A stretch of 64,000 nucleotides of DNA from positions 1 to 64,000 of the forward strand of contig NZ_JBHUJB010000083.1 of the NCBI RefSeq assembly GCF_042683245.1, given 5' to 3'. The notes under the pieces are model-generated. The model was not told where the DNA came from, made no database searches, and worked only from the letters and a program-made list of their open reading frames with translations. The stretch is from Rubritalea tangerina (GTDB lineage: Bacteria > Verrucomicrobiota > Verrucomicrobiia > Verrucomicrobiales > Akkermansiaceae). The stretch's first letter is position 1, and the number at the start of each line of letters is the position of its first letter. Shown piece by piece: positions 17,236 through 28,109 of the stretch. A program made the translations under genes and the position numbers.

Positions 17236-20200
17236 ATGAAATCACCCCTATTGATCTTACCAGCCCTCACCCTTCTCAGCCTGAGCCCACTCAATGCTGC
17301 CCCATTTGCGCAGCTCCCAAGCTCCAAACACGGTGTCGAATTTACCCATACCTTTGACACCAACCACCCACGTGCGGACCTGTACCATTCCGGCTTCGCC
17401 GTCGGTGCCATCTGCCTCGGTGACATCAATGGTGACAACATCCTCGACCTCTACCTCGTCAACGGCCCAAAACGTAACAAACTCTTCCTCGGTAAGGGCC
17501 AACTCGAATTTGCCGAATCACACACCCCCTTTACCCAATCTAACCAAAATTGGGGCACCGGTGCCGCTCTCGTCGATATCGATAACGACGGCGACCTCGA
17601 CCTCTATCAGTGTAACTTCGCTAAACCTAACCAACTCTTCCTTAACGACGGTAAAGGCTCCTTCACCGAACTCCCAGATGCCGCCGGACTCAATGTCGCC
17701 GATGCGAGCATGACCCCCTACTTCGCCGATATCGATAACGACGGCGACCTCGATCTCTTCTTGCTCTGTAATCGCTACTACAACCCGAAAGGCCGTCCCG
17801 AAACCCCTCCCTTCGTCATGCAAAATGGCAAACCCCTTATCACCCCAGAATTTGAAAAATTCTACGAGATAATCGACCGCGGCGATGGCTCCTACAATGT
17901 CGATTCCTACGGCCGTGCCGATTACCTCTTCCTCAACCTAGGCAATAACCCACAAGGTATCCCATCATTTAAAAATATCAGCGAAAACGCAGGTGTCCAC
18001 CTCACCGGTGAAGGCCTCTCCGCCCTCTGGTGGGACTACGATACCGATGGTGACCTCGACCTCTACGTCGCCAATGACTTCCTCAAAGAAGACCGACTCT
18101 TCAGAAATGATGGCCCAAATCCAAAAGGTATCCCCCAATTCACCAATGTCATCGCAGAAACCTTCCCCAGCATCAGCTGGTCATCCATGGGCAGCGACTT
18201 CACCGACATCAACCACGATGGCCTCCCAGACCTCTTCTCAGTCGATATGGCTGCCACAACCCACTTCATGAGTAAGGTCAATATGGGGAGCATCAGCCCA
18301 GAACGCAGAAAAGTCCTAGAGACTGGCAACCCACGCCAGTCCATGCGCAACCATCTCTTCATTAACTCTAACGCCTCCATGTTCCAAGAAGCCGCCTTCA
18401 TCGCTGGCATCGCTTCTTCTAACTGGAGCTGGTCTGCCAAATTCGGTGACCTCGATAACGATGGCTTCCAAGACCTCTTCGTCTCCAATGGTATGTCCAG
18501 AAACTTTACCCATGCCGACATCTCCTCAAAAATCGGAGACCTCAATACCGCACTGATCGGCAATACCCTCTGGGCACTCCATAAAGACCAACCACCCATG
18601 CTCGAAAAAAACTTGGTCTTCAAAAATCAAAATGGCCTCAAGTTTACCCCTAAAAATGACTGGGGACTCAACCTGCTCGGTATGAGCTATGCCTCCGCCA
18701 TGGGTGACCTCGATAATGATGGTGACCTCGACCTCGTCGTCTCAGATCTTGGGAAATCTATCAAAATCTATCAAAATAATGCGACCAGCGGAAATAGCCT
18801 CAGTGTCAGTCTCAAAGGCACCACTAGCAATGCCATGGCTATCGGAACCAAGCTAGAACTCGTCGACTCGAACGGCACCACTCGCACCCGCTGGTTGAAC
18901 CCCTGGACCGGCTTCCAATCCCAACACGATTCAAAAGTCCACTTCGGCCTCGGCTCAGCCCACCCCAGCTCACTCCGCCTCACCTGGCCCTCAGGCAAAA
19001 CGCAATCCATCAAACTCCAAGCCAAAAACCGCCAGCACCTCACCATCGCAGAAGAGCAAACCACTCCCCCCATTGCACAACAACCTAGCAAAGCTACCTT
19101 CCAAACCCTCACCGCACCCGACTTCACCCACCGGGAAAAAATCTTCGATGACTTCGCCATCCAACCGCTCCTGCCACAAAAACTCAGCCAACTCGGCCCC
19201 TGCCTCGCCGCAGGCGATGTCGATAACGACGGCGACCTCGACTTCTTCGTCGGTGGTGGCAATGAACAAGCGGGTGCTCTCTTCCTTAACCAAAACAACA
19301 CCTATATAAAATCACCCCAAAACGCCTTCGACGGCCTCGCTAAATATGCCGACGACACCGCTGCCCTCTGGTTCGACGCCGACTCCGATGGCGACCTCGA
19401 CCTCCTCGTCATCACCGGCGGAAACGAATACAAAGCCGACGACATCCTCTACTACGACCACCTCTACCTTAACCAATTAGTTGACGGAAAAGTCACCCTC
19501 ACCGAAGCCCCCGATGACGCCTTCCCTGCCCTCATCGACTCCGGTAGCTGCGTTGCCGCTCACGACTTCGACGCCGATGGCGACCTCGACCTCTTCATCG
19601 GCTCACGCGCGGTCCCTCATGACTACCCCAATCCCCCCAAAAATCGCCTCCTTAGAAATGAGAGCACGCAAAATGCTGTCCGCTTCACCGAAATCACCCC
19701 AAACCTCATCAAATACGCCGGCCTCGTCACTGACGCCCAATGGGCCGACCTCGACGGCAATGGCTCCGCCGAACTCTGCCTCGCCACCGACTGGGGCCCC
19801 ATCAAAATCTTCCAATTCTCACAAAACCAATGGTCCTCTCACCCAGCATCAAAAGCCCTCGCAAAAAAATCCGGCTGGTGGCGCTCCATCGCCTGTGTCG
19901 ATGTCGATAACGACGGCGACCTCGATATCGTCGCCGGCAACTCCAGTACCAACACCAAATACAAATCCCCCAACCCAAACTACCCAGCACTCCTCTACTA
20001 CGGAGATATGGATGGTAGCGGCAATAAACGCATCGTCGAAGCCAAAATCCAAAAATCCGACCACACGCCCCTCCCTCTGAGGGGCCGATACTGAACCTGC
20101 CAAGCCATGCCCGCCGTGAGCGAGCAATTCAAAACTTACCACGACTTCGCCTCCGCTAGCCTCCAAGATATCTACGGCGAACGCCTCGATGCCGCCCAAC

Positions 20201-20592
20201 AATTCGTCTGCAACTCCATGCAATCAGGTGTCTGGATCAACCAACAATCCAGCTTCTTCTGGCTCCCCCTCCCTTGGCAGGCCCAACTCTCCCCCATCAA
20301 TGCCATCGCCTCCGGTGACTTCGATGCCGATGGTAAAATCGAACTCATCCTCGCCCAAAACCACTTCTCCAATTGGATCGAAACTGGCCTCTGGCGCGGT
20401 ACCCCAGGCACCCACCTCGAATGGAATGGATCCCACTTCCAAACCCTCACATTCCCACAAAGCGGTATCTTCCTCCCCAATGATACAAAAGCCATCATCA
20501 CCCTGCCCAACACGCAATCCACCCACATCCTCGCCGCCCAAAATCAAGGCCCACTCCTCCTCTTCTCTTCCCAACCATCTAACAAACAATGA
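17236..20592 (+). pseudogene. FG-GAP/VCBS and ASPIC/UnbV protein with in-frame TGA
   Basis: A secreted multi-repeat protein. The start is ATG 17236 (MKSPLLILPALTLLSLSPLN), a signal peptide; the frame upstream of it covers a terminator. Many D.DNDGDLDL calcium-binding FG-GAP repeats form two propellers (about 50-500 and 660-950) around an ASPIC/UnbV domain (WLNPWTGFQSQHDSKVHFGL). TGA at 20092-20094 stops the first part at 952 aa. The frame continues unchanged from 20095 to 20592 with TCQAMPAVSEQF, ASLQDIYGERLDAA and DFDADGKIELILAQNH, the normal C-terminal part of this family. From memory, relatives carry RGR.C....MP here, which would place the TGA on or next to a conserved Cys. A separate start at 20107 is possible but would encode only a fragment. 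Confidence 0.75.
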
Positions 20593-20655
20593 ATCTTGAT
20601 TGACACCCTGTGCGATAGGTTTTTATAAAGGATCTCCGTTCTTCATTCTCCCAAT

Positions 20656-21381
20656 ATGAAAATTTCTTCCCTCTCCCTCCTGACTATCCTTCTCAGCCCT
20701 CTCGCTTCCGCCGCCACCATCACCTGGGGTAGCGCATTCAACTTCAATCACACCGACCAATCCCTCTTCCTCAACGATTTCGATGCCAGCCGCAATGGCG
20801 GCCTCACCGCAACCTCCGCGGTCACACTCATCTCCGCAATCGATTACGGTCACCCAGATTCAGGTAGTTCCGTCATCCTCAATGGCGTCCAGTTCGTCAA
20901 ATCCGGCGGTAGCCGTGACTTCTGGGGAAGCACCGGAATTGACCCCGATATCGATACCGTCCTCTCAGGACACACCGCCACCGGAGGCTCCTTCACACAA
21001 ACCCTCACTGGCCTTACCATCGGTAGAATCTACCAAATCCAACTCATCGGCATCCACGATAGCCGCGGTGGCATCAATACCCGCGCCTATAATGTCGATA
21101 ACGGCGAAGGCGACTTTACCAACGCCCCCGTACTCACCCGCGGAGCCTACGGGAACTCAAACCCCGCCAACCCACAACCCGGCTACTTCGGTACCGTCGT
21201 CGGCACCTTTACCGCCGATGCCATCACCCAAGACATCACCCTCAATGTCAACACCGGCTCCGACCCCGGACTCAGTGGCTATATCCTCCACGAAACCACC
21301 TCCGCCGTCCCAGAACCCAGCTCTGTCTCACTCCTCGGCCTCGGCTCCCTCACCCTCCTCCTACGCCGTAAACGCCCATAA
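20656..21381 (+). CDS. PEP-CTERM secreted protein
   Basis: A 241-aa protein. The signal peptide ends at about 20 (LLSPLASAA); the beta-rich body has TITWGSAFNFNHTDQS and GLTIGRIYQIQLIGIHDSRG; the tail is VPEPSSVSLLGLGSLTLLLR plus RKRP. It is separated by 18 bp from the next PEP-CTERM gene, with which it shares nearly the same tail DNA. The function of the exported domain is unknown. The choice-of-anchor style strand QIQLIG resembles that of other proteins in this window. Confidence 0.8.
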   Translation: MKISSLSLLTILLSPLASAATITWGSAFNFNHTDQSLFLNDFDASRNGGLTATSAVTLISAIDYGHPDSGSSVILNGVQFVKSGGSRDFWGSTGIDPDIDTVLSGHTATGGSFTQTLTGLTIGRIYQIQLIGIHDSRGGINTRAYNVDNGEGDFTNAPVLTRGAYGNSNPANPQPGYFGTVVGTFTADAITQDITLNVNTGSDPGLSGYILHETTSAVPEPSSVSLLGLGSLTLLLRRKRP

Positions 21382-21399
21382 ACGCTAATCCTTTTCCTC

Positions 21400-22098
21400 A
21401 TGAAAACCGTCATCCTCAGCACTCTCGCAGCCACCGCTCCTTTGCTCACAGCTGCAACCCTCATTGACCCATCTGCTATCACCGGTCACCACCAAGGCGA
21501 CTCCCTCAGTGGCAGCGGAAGTATCCTCACCACCACCAATAAAGCCGGTATCACCCAGACAGGTGGCGCAGATTCACCCGTCACTTGGACCCATAACTCC
21601 GCCTGGCAAAACGATTGGCAAGGAAACCAACTCTCAGGTGCCACCAACAGTAAACTCGGCTGGGCAGTCATCGATTTCGGATCCACCCAAACACAACTCG
21701 GTGAAATGCTCCTCTGGAATGTCAATGAAGGCTCACACTCAGGCCGTGGCATGAATGCTTTCAATATCTATTTCGCCACCAGCCCTTCAGTCTCCGCTCC
21801 CGCCATTTCAGCCACTCCCACCGACTACGACTTTAGCTCCGGCGGCTGGACCCAACTCGGTGCTACCCGTAACCTCACCCGTGCCGATGAATCAGGTGTC
21901 AATGCCCTCGATGGATCATTCGACCTCAGCTCAATCGCATCCGCCCAATATATCGGTATCGAAATTCTCTCCACCCACGGCGAAAATGACCGCGCAGGCT
22001 TTGCCGAAGTCGTCTTCACCGCCGTCCCAGAACCCAGCTCAATCTCCCTCCTCGGCCTCGGCTCCCTCACCCTCCTCCTACGCCGCAAACGCCGCTAG
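21400..22098 (+). CDS. PEP-CTERM secreted protein with discoidin-like domain
   Basis: A 232-aa protein. The signal peptide is at 1-18, and the body contains LGWAVIDFGSTQTQLGEMLL, AFNIYFATSP and IASAQYIGIEILSTHGENDR, the strand pattern of F5/8 type C (discoidin) carbohydrate-binding folds. The tail is VPEPSSISLLGLGSLTLLLR plus RKRR. It is probably co-transcribed with the preceding gene. The discoidin assignment is from motif resemblance only. Confidence 0.75.
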   Translation: MKTVILSTLAATAPLLTAATLIDPSAITGHHQGDSLSGSGSILTTTNKAGITQTGGADSPVTWTHNSAWQNDWQGNQLSGATNSKLGWAVIDFGSTQTQLGEMLLWNVNEGSHSGRGMNAFNIYFATSPSVSAPAISATPTDYDFSSGGWTQLGATRNLTRADESGVNALDGSFDLSSIASAQYIGIEILSTHGENDRAGFAEVVFTAVPEPSSISLLGLGSLTLLLRRKRR

Positions 22099-22186
22099 CT
22101 ATCCAAAGGCAGCCCCCATACGCACGCCTACACCAGCAAGGCCAAATCGGCCAGTCTCACCACCAGAGACACCTTACTTAATCCCT

Positions 22187-22210
22187 TCAAACTAAGAGCT
22201 TTCAGTTTGA
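22187..22210 (+). terminator. Weak hairpin after PEP-CTERM pair
   Basis: TCAAACT (22187-22193) pairs with AGTTTGA (22204-22210) around a 10-nt loop, 88 bp past the stop. There is no T-run; it is a low-strength terminator candidate in the 198-bp gap before the cytochrome gene. Confidence 0.25.
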
Positions 22211-22296
22211 CAGGCCTCGCAGCCATTGCGTAGTTTATCAGGACCCTACCTGTATAACACCTTCCTTCCTCGACCACCCTCCGAGGCCTGCATCCC

Positions 22297-25200
22297 ATGA
22301 AGCGCACACTCTCCATTCTGAGCGGCAGCATTGCCGCAGCTCTGTCACTCGCTGCACAAACAGAACCCAACCCCGGGCCAGGTGTCGGCAACCTCACCTA
22401 CACAGACGCTGAACTCATGCAGGAAATCAGCCGCATCTCCCCATACGATGACGGCCCACTCAGTGGCACAAGCTACCCATACGGATACAATCTCGCACAC
22501 ATGGTCAACGGCTACCTCGCCACCGTCTTTGCCCAAGATGGCGGCGGTGTCCGTGGCGATATCCGCGGTGGCATCCAGTTCTACGATGTCTCAAACCCAC
22601 GCGCACCACGCCACGTCAAAACCATCTGGGACCCCAGCAATACCACCTCCGCCATGCGCGAAATCCATGCGATCTGCGTCGCTGAAGTCGAAGATAAAAA
22701 ACTCCTACTTCTCCCCAGCCATAAAGGGATTCAGATCTGGGATGTCACCGACATCAATGCCGTCTCTCGCGTCAGCCTCTACGAGTTTCTCGGAGGTGGT
22801 GACTACACCAACACCCCCTGGCAACTCCATTGGCAACACCCCTACGTCTACGTCGCCGCAGGAGGTAACGGCCTCCACATCATCGACGTCAGCGATATCG
22901 AAAACCCAACCCATGCCACCCGCCCCGATGCCGCTCCCAACCCCATCCCTAACGGACAACTCGGTGGCTTCAGCATCGGCCCCATCTGGGCCTGGGGCAA
23001 CCGCCTCCTAGTCACCTCCATGGAAACCTCCTCAGGCTTCTCCACCCTCGATATCTCAGACCCACTCAATCCCAGCCTCCTCGATACCCTCAGCTCTATC
23101 CCAGAAAGATACTACGCCCCAGGATTCGATGGCAAAACCATCAGCTTTGCTACCCGGGCTTCTTCCGCACGCACCGCCATCTATTCCATCGATGACGAGG
23201 GCCAAATCCTCCTCGAAAGCCACGCCAATACCCCCGTCGTCGGTAGCCAACTCTACACCAGCTCCCAAGACGAGTTCGTCTACCTCGGCTGCCAAGCTGA
23301 AATCGTCAAACTCGATATCTCAGACCCCAAAAACCCCACCATTGCAGCGCGCGGCGGCCTCAACAATGTTTCAAACCCCGACTTCGGCCAAGCCGTCCCC
23401 TTCGGCAACGTCCTCTTCGTCGGCAACGACCACGGTACCGGTACCGGCTTCATCCCCTCCCAAAAAGATCCCGATACCCGCGCCCCCGAAGTCATCGCTA
23501 CCAGCCCCGCCAACGGCCAAACCAATCTCGCCACCACCTCCCGCATCGGTATCGCATTCTCCGATAATATCGAACTCGAAAGCCTCAATACCTCCAATAT
23601 CTCCGTCCAACCACTCGACGACCAAGGCCAACTCGCTACCGCCATCGATGGAACCTTCTCACTACAGTTCGGAATCGTAAACTTCACCCCAGCATCCCCA
23701 CTCACTCTCGATACCACCTACCTCGTCACCCTACGCGCTGGCGGTGTCAATGACTGGGCTGGCAACGCCCTCGCCAATGACCTCATCTTCGCCTTCCGCA
23801 CCGGCAACTCGTCTACCCCAACCAACCCAGAGGATACCCTCGGTCTCCAACATAGTTTCAACTTCAATGGTAACACCCTAGACTCCGTAGCTACCCTCAA
23901 TGGCACCCTCACCAACGGAGCCACTCTCAATGCAGGTAAACTCAGCCTCGATGGCAATGATGACTACCTCGCCCTCCCCGACGCTCTCAGCGAACTCCAA
24001 TCCACCTCCAGTCTCAGCTTCCACCTCACCACCACCAGCACCGGTGCTAACAATTCTTGGCAGTCACCAGGTGTCACCGGCGTGGAGGTCGTCGGATCAG
24101 GAAATGACATCTTCTGGGGCTGGCTCAATCCCTCAGGCCACCTCTGCATCAGCGTCGGTGACCAAAATCCACTCACCACTTCCTTCCCTATCAACGATGG
24201 CATCCTCCGCCACTTCACCCTCACCCGCGATGCCTCCACCGGTGACGTCCAAATCTTTATCAATGGCCAACTCAATGCCAGCGCCAATAAAACCAGCGGC
24301 GACATCGGCACCGCCTTCAGCAGTATCGGCCGTATCGAAGATACCGGCTCCACCCCAGAAAACCTCCAAGGCTCGCTCGATAATGTCCGCGTCTTCAACT
24401 ACGTCCTCACTCCCACCCAAGTCCTCGATAACTTCTACCAAAGCCAAGCCAGTAGCCCCCTCCACCAATGGCTCCTCAGCGGAGACCTTAACGACTCGAT
24501 CTCAGGCCTCCATGCCTCCGCCACTGGCACCCCCACCTACACCGCCAGCGCCCTTACCCTCAATGGCTCTACCGATCAGCTCCTGCTCGCAGACTCCCCA
24601 ATCACCAATGATTGGACACTCTCGCTCTTTGTCACACCCCATACATACAACGCAAGCACCCAGAAGCTCTTCAGTGACACCTCAAATAGCCTCCTTCTCA
24701 ACCACCCAGATAACCCACAAAAATTAGGGATCGAAACCTCCAACGGTACCCAATTCTGGAACTATACGTGCCCACCCAACCAATCCACCCACCTCGTTTT
24801 CTCCCGCCAAGGGAATACCACCCAACTCTACGCCAATGGCATCCACCAAGGTGCCCTCTCCGTCGGAATCGACCTCCCACGGGACACCATCGGGGCACGC
24901 GCCCATGCCACCCTCGACGATATCCAAATCTTCGACTCCCACTTTACCCAAAATGCCGTCCAACAACTGCGTGACCAACTCACCCTTCAATCCCCTCAGG
25001 TAGACTCCACCACCCTCGGATCACCCAGCCAATTCTCCACCCAAGCAAGCTCCGCAGTCGGTGAAGTCCTCTATACCTGGGACTTTGGAGATGGCACCCA
25101 AACCCAAGCCTCCACCTCCGCTTCCACCACCCATACCTACTCCTCTCCCGGCCACTACACCATCTCCGTCCACGCCACAGATGGCGTCCGAACCCTCACT

Positions 25201-27501
25201 TCCACCATCACCACCACCATCGCTCGACCCACCACAAGCACCCCACCTACCCGCTCTAACACCCTCACCTTCCATCCAGATAACCAACAAGTCTATTGCG
25301 TCAACATCGACAATAACTCCATCACCGCCATGCAGGGCACCTTCCCATTCATCAAACTCTGGGAAGCCCCCACCGGCAAACACCCGCGCTCTATCGCCGT
25401 CGATGCCTCAGGCCTACTCTGGGTCGCCAATAAAGAGGACGCCACCCTCACCGTCCACGATCCCTCCTCCGGCACCCTCCTCCACACCCACACCCTCCCC
25501 TACGCCAGCCGCCCACACAGCTTCCTCATTGCCCCAGATAAATCCTTCGGCTACCTCAGCCTCGAAGCCCTCGGCCAAGTCGCCAAAATCAACCTCAGCA
25601 CCGGCGCCATCGTCGCCACCACCCCAGTAGGCCCCATGCCCCGTGGCCTCGCAATGACCCACGACAACACACGCCTCTTTGTCACCCGCTTCATCAGCCC
25701 CGATGCCGCAGCCCAAATCACCGAGCTCGACCCCTCCTCCATGACGCTCACCCGCCAGTTCCTCTTGCCTGCCGACTCCACCTCCATTGACGATTCCTTC
25801 CAAGCCCGTGGCGTACCAAACTACCTCCCCTCACTCACCGTCAGCCCAGATGGTACCCAAGTCTGGATCCCCAGTAAAAAAGACAATATCTTCGGCGGTA
25901 CCCACCGCGATGGAACCCCGCTCGACTTCCAAACTTCAATCCGCCCCATCGCCAGTACCCTCGATATCAACACCAATACCCTCAATGGCTCCCAATCTAT
26001 CGACTTCAATGACGTCGGTATGCCAAGTGACATCGAATTCTCCCAAGACGGTGGCTACGCATTCGTGACCCTCGAAGCCTCAAACCAAATCGAAATCCGC
26101 GACAGCTTCACTGGCAACCGCCGCGGCGGAGTCGATAACTCAGGCCTCGCACCTCGCTCGCTCATCAGCTCGCCAGACGGCTCCCACCTCTTCGTCCACC
26201 ACTTCATGAGCCGTGATGTCAAAGTCTACGATATCTCCGAAATCCAATCAAAAGTCGGCTTCAATATGCCCGTCGTCGGTGTCGCTAAAACCGTCTCTAA
26301 CGAAACCCTCACCCCCACCGTCCTCAAGGGCAAACAACTCTTCTACAATGCTGGCGACGCACGCATGGCCAAAGATGCCTACATCAGCTGCGCCGCTTGC
26401 CACGATGACGGCGGCCACGATGGACGTACCTGGGACTTCACCCAGCGCGGCGAAGGCCTGCGCAATACCACCACCCTCCGGGGTCGCTCAGGTACCGGCC
26501 ACGGTCGCGTACACTGGACAGGTAACTTCGACGAAATCCAAGACTTTGAACATGACATCCGAAACAACTTCGGCGGCACCGGCTTCATCGACGACTCACT
26601 CTTCAATACCGGCACCCGAAACACCCCACTCGGCGATCCCAAAGCCGGCCTCGACCCCGATCTCGACGCCCTCGCCGCCTACGTCAACTCACTCACCAAT
26701 ATCCCTCCTAGCCCACACCGAAACCAAGATGGCAGCATGACCCATGATGCGATCAAGGGCAAAGAAGTCTTCACCTCCCTCCGCTGCTACACCTGCCACG
26801 ACTCCGCCGCATTCACCGACTCACCAGACCTGAAACTCCATAATGTCGGTACCGCACTCCCCTCCAGTGGCCAACGACTCGGCGCCCCACTCACCGGCTT
26901 CGATACCCCCACACTCAAGGGCATTTGGAACACCGCCCCCTACCTCCACGATGGCTCAGCTGCCACCCTCGATGACCTCCTCACCACCCGTAACCCCTCC
27001 GACCAACACGGAGCCATCTCCACCCTCACCCCCACCCAACGCTCCCAACTCATCGCCTACCTCCAACAACTCGACGCTAGCTCAGAGCAAGCAAATGCCT
27101 ACGACCGCTGGAAACACGACCAGTTCACTCTCGATCAAGTCCTCGCAGGCTCCGTCTCACACACCACCAGCGATAGCGATCAAGATGGACTCAATAACTT
27201 CACCGAGTACTTCTTTGGCTCTAACCCTAACAATGCCACCACTACCAACATCACCGCCATCACCCCACAAGCAGATGGCTCAGTCACCCTTACCTTCTCA
27301 CTCAATATCGACGCCCTCACACTCGCCGACTACCAAGTCGAAACCAGCACCGACCTCCTCAGCTGGACCCCAACCACTCTCACCACCCTCAACCAACAAG
27401 ACCATAACGGTACCCGCACACTCAGCCTCCAAGCGAAAGCCCCAAACTCAAATACCCCACACACCTTCTACCGCCTCACGATCATTCCTAAAAATCAATG
27501 A
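22297..27501 (+). CDS. Giant secreted di-heme cytochrome c protein with LVIVD, LamG, PKD and YVTN domains
   Basis: A 1734-aa exported protein. After the signal peptide come LVIVD-type repeats (about 60-390, e.g. GGNGLHIIDVSDIENP), a Big_5 Ig-like domain (about 395-500, APEVIATSPANGQTNL), two LamG/concanavalin domains (about 515-880), a PKD domain (about 910-980, YTWDFGDGTQTQ) and a YVTN-like beta-propeller (about 985-1330). The cytochrome-c-peroxidase-like module has heme motifs CAACH at 1365-1369 and CYTCH at 1497-1501. Next comes a calcium-binding SDSDQDGLNNFTEYFFGSNP segment near 1625, then a final beta domain. The role may be surface electron transfer or peroxidase activity on a bound substrate. 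The combination is unusually elaborate. Confidence 0.85.
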   Translation: MKRTLSILSGSIAAALSLAAQTEPNPGPGVGNLTYTDAELMQEISRISPYDDGPLSGTSYPYGYNLAHMVNGYLATVFAQDGGGVRGDIRGGIQFYDVSNPRAPRHVKTIWDPSNTTSAMREIHAICVAEVEDKKLLLLPSHKGIQIWDVTDINAVSRVSLYEFLGGGDYTNTPWQLHWQHPYVYVAAGGNGLHIIDVSDIENPTHATRPDAAPNPIPNGQLGGFSIGPIWAWGNRLLVTSMETSSGFSTLDISDPLNPSLLDTLSSIPERYYAPGFDGKTISFATRASSARTAIYSIDDEGQILLESHANTPVVGSQLYTSSQDEFVYLGCQAEIVKLDISDPKNPTIAARGGLNNVSNPDFGQAVPFGNVLFVGNDHGTGTGFIPSQKDPDTRAPEVIATSPANGQTNLATTSRIGIAFSDNIELESLNTSNISVQPLDDQGQLATAIDGTFSLQFGIVNFTPASPLTLDTTYLVTLRAGGVNDWAGNALANDLIFAFRTGNSSTPTNPEDTLGLQHSFNFNGNTLDSVATLNGTLTNGATLNAGKLSLDGNDDYLALPDALSELQSTSSLSFHLTTTSTGANNSWQSPGVTGVEVVGSGNDIFWGWLNPSGHLCISVGDQNPLTTSFPINDGILRHFTLTRDASTGDVQIFINGQLNASANKTSGDIGTAFSSIGRIEDTGSTPENLQGSLDNVRVFNYVLTPTQVLDNFYQSQASSPLHQWLLSGDLNDSISGLHASATGTPTYTASALTLNGSTDQLLLADSPITNDWTLSLFVTPHTYNASTQKLFSDTSNSLLLNHPDNPQKLGIETSNGTQFWNYTCPPNQSTHLVFSRQGNTTQLYANGIHQGALSVGIDLPRDTIGARAHATLDDIQIFDSHFTQNAVQQLRDQLTLQSPQVDSTTLGSPSQFSTQASSAVGEVLYTWDFGDGTQTQASTSASTTHTYSSPGHYTISVHATDGVRTLTSTITTTIARPTTSTPPTRSNTLTFHPDNQQVYCVNIDNNSITAMQGTFPFIKLWEAPTGKHPRSIAVDASGLLWVANKEDATLTVHDPSSGTLLHTHTLPYASRPHSFLIAPDKSFGYLSLEALGQVAKINLSTGAIVATTPVGPMPRGLAMTHDNTRLFVTRFISPDAAAQITELDPSSMTLTRQFLLPADSTSIDDSFQARGVPNYLPSLTVSPDGTQVWIPSKKDNIFGGTHRDGTPLDFQTSIRPIASTLDINTNTLNGSQSIDFNDVGMPSDIEFSQDGGYAFVTLEASNQIEIRDSFTGNRRGGVDNSGLAPRSLISSPDGSHLFVHHFMSRDVKVYDISEIQSKVGFNMPVVGVAKTVSNETLTPTVLKGKQLFYNAGDARMAKDAYISCAACHDDGGHDGRTWDFTQRGEGLRNTTTLRGRSGTGHGRVHWTGNFDEIQDFEHDIRNNFGGTGFIDDSLFNTGTRNTPLGDPKAGLDPDLDALAAYVNSLTNIPPSPHRNQDGSMTHDAIKGKEVFTSLRCYTCHDSAAFTDSPDLKLHNVGTALPSSGQRLGAPLTGFDTPTLKGIWNTAPYLHDGSAATLDDLLTTRNPSDQHGAISTLTPTQRSQLIAYLQQLDASSEQANAYDRWKHDQFTLDQVLAGSVSHTTSDSDQDGLNNFTEYFFGSNPNNATTTNITAITPQADGSVTLTFSLNIDALTLADYQVETSTDLLSWTPTTLTTLNQQDHNGTRTLSLQAKAPNSNTPHTFYRLTIIPKNQ

Positions 27502-27590
27502 TCACCCCCACCCACCACATTTCTTTCTCTCCTTTCCCTCAAAAATTGCGTAATAGTCAGTGTGATATCCACATTGGATAGTGCACCGCA

Positions 27591-28109
27591 ATGACTCCGG
27601 AACAAATCGAATACCTCCAACTCGTTACCAACCACCAGGCTCTCCTGTTCGGGTACATCCGTAGCATTGCCCCTAAAGTCTCCCACGATGACGTCCTCCA
27701 AGAGACCAATATCGTCCTCTGGGATAAAATGAATACCTTCGAACTCGGTACCAATTTTAAAGCCTTCGCTTGCCGCATCGCCTACCTCAAAACCATGGAG
27801 GCCCTCAATGCCCATAAACGCAAAAATTGGCTCGTCTTCGATAGTGATATCCTCGATGGCATCTCGGACTACTATACCTCCGATGACGATGAGTCCCAAA
27901 GCCGCATCCAGTCCGCCCTGCGCACTTGCCTCACGAAACTCAAAGAACGCGACCGAGACCTCATCTACAAACGCTACACCCTCGGCAATACCGTCCGCGC
28001 CATCGCCGCAGAAATGGGTAAAAAAGAAGGCGCCCTCCAACAAGCCTTCTTCCGCTGCCACAAAGCCCTGCGCAGCTGTATGGAAAAATCACTCAACGCA
28101 TCGACATGA
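27591..28109 (+). CDS. ECF RNA polymerase sigma factor
   Basis: A 172-aa sigma-70 ECF factor of the type common in Rubritalea-like bacteria. Region 2: HDDVLQETNIVLWDKMNTFE and NFKAFACRIAYLKTMEALNA; region 4: TVRAIAAEMGKKEGALQQAF. It resembles the factor at 1833-2342 (DVLQ.. and LGTNF/LGSNF motifs). Its stop overlaps the next gene's ATG by 4 bp, which indicates translational coupling with its FecR partner. The 89-bp upstream region begins after a G+C-rich gene and is more A+T-rich, as expected for a promoter. Confidence 0.88.
   Translation: MTPEQIEYLQLVTNHQALLFGYIRSIAPKVSHDDVLQETNIVLWDKMNTFELGTNFKAFACRIAYLKTMEALNAHKRKNWLVFDSDILDGISDYYTSDDDESQSRIQSALRTCLTKLKERDRDLIYKRYTLGNTVRAIAAEMGKKEGALQQAFFRCHKALRSCMEKSLNAST

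Noticed and set aside
20092..20140. Bacterial SECIS element after the UGA
   Set aside because: No convincing stem-loop with a short apical loop at the right distance could be drawn by eye.
20107..20592. Independent gene starting at ATG 20107
   Set aside because: It is in the same frame as the upstream ASPIC protein and continues its domain; it fits better as the severed C-terminus.
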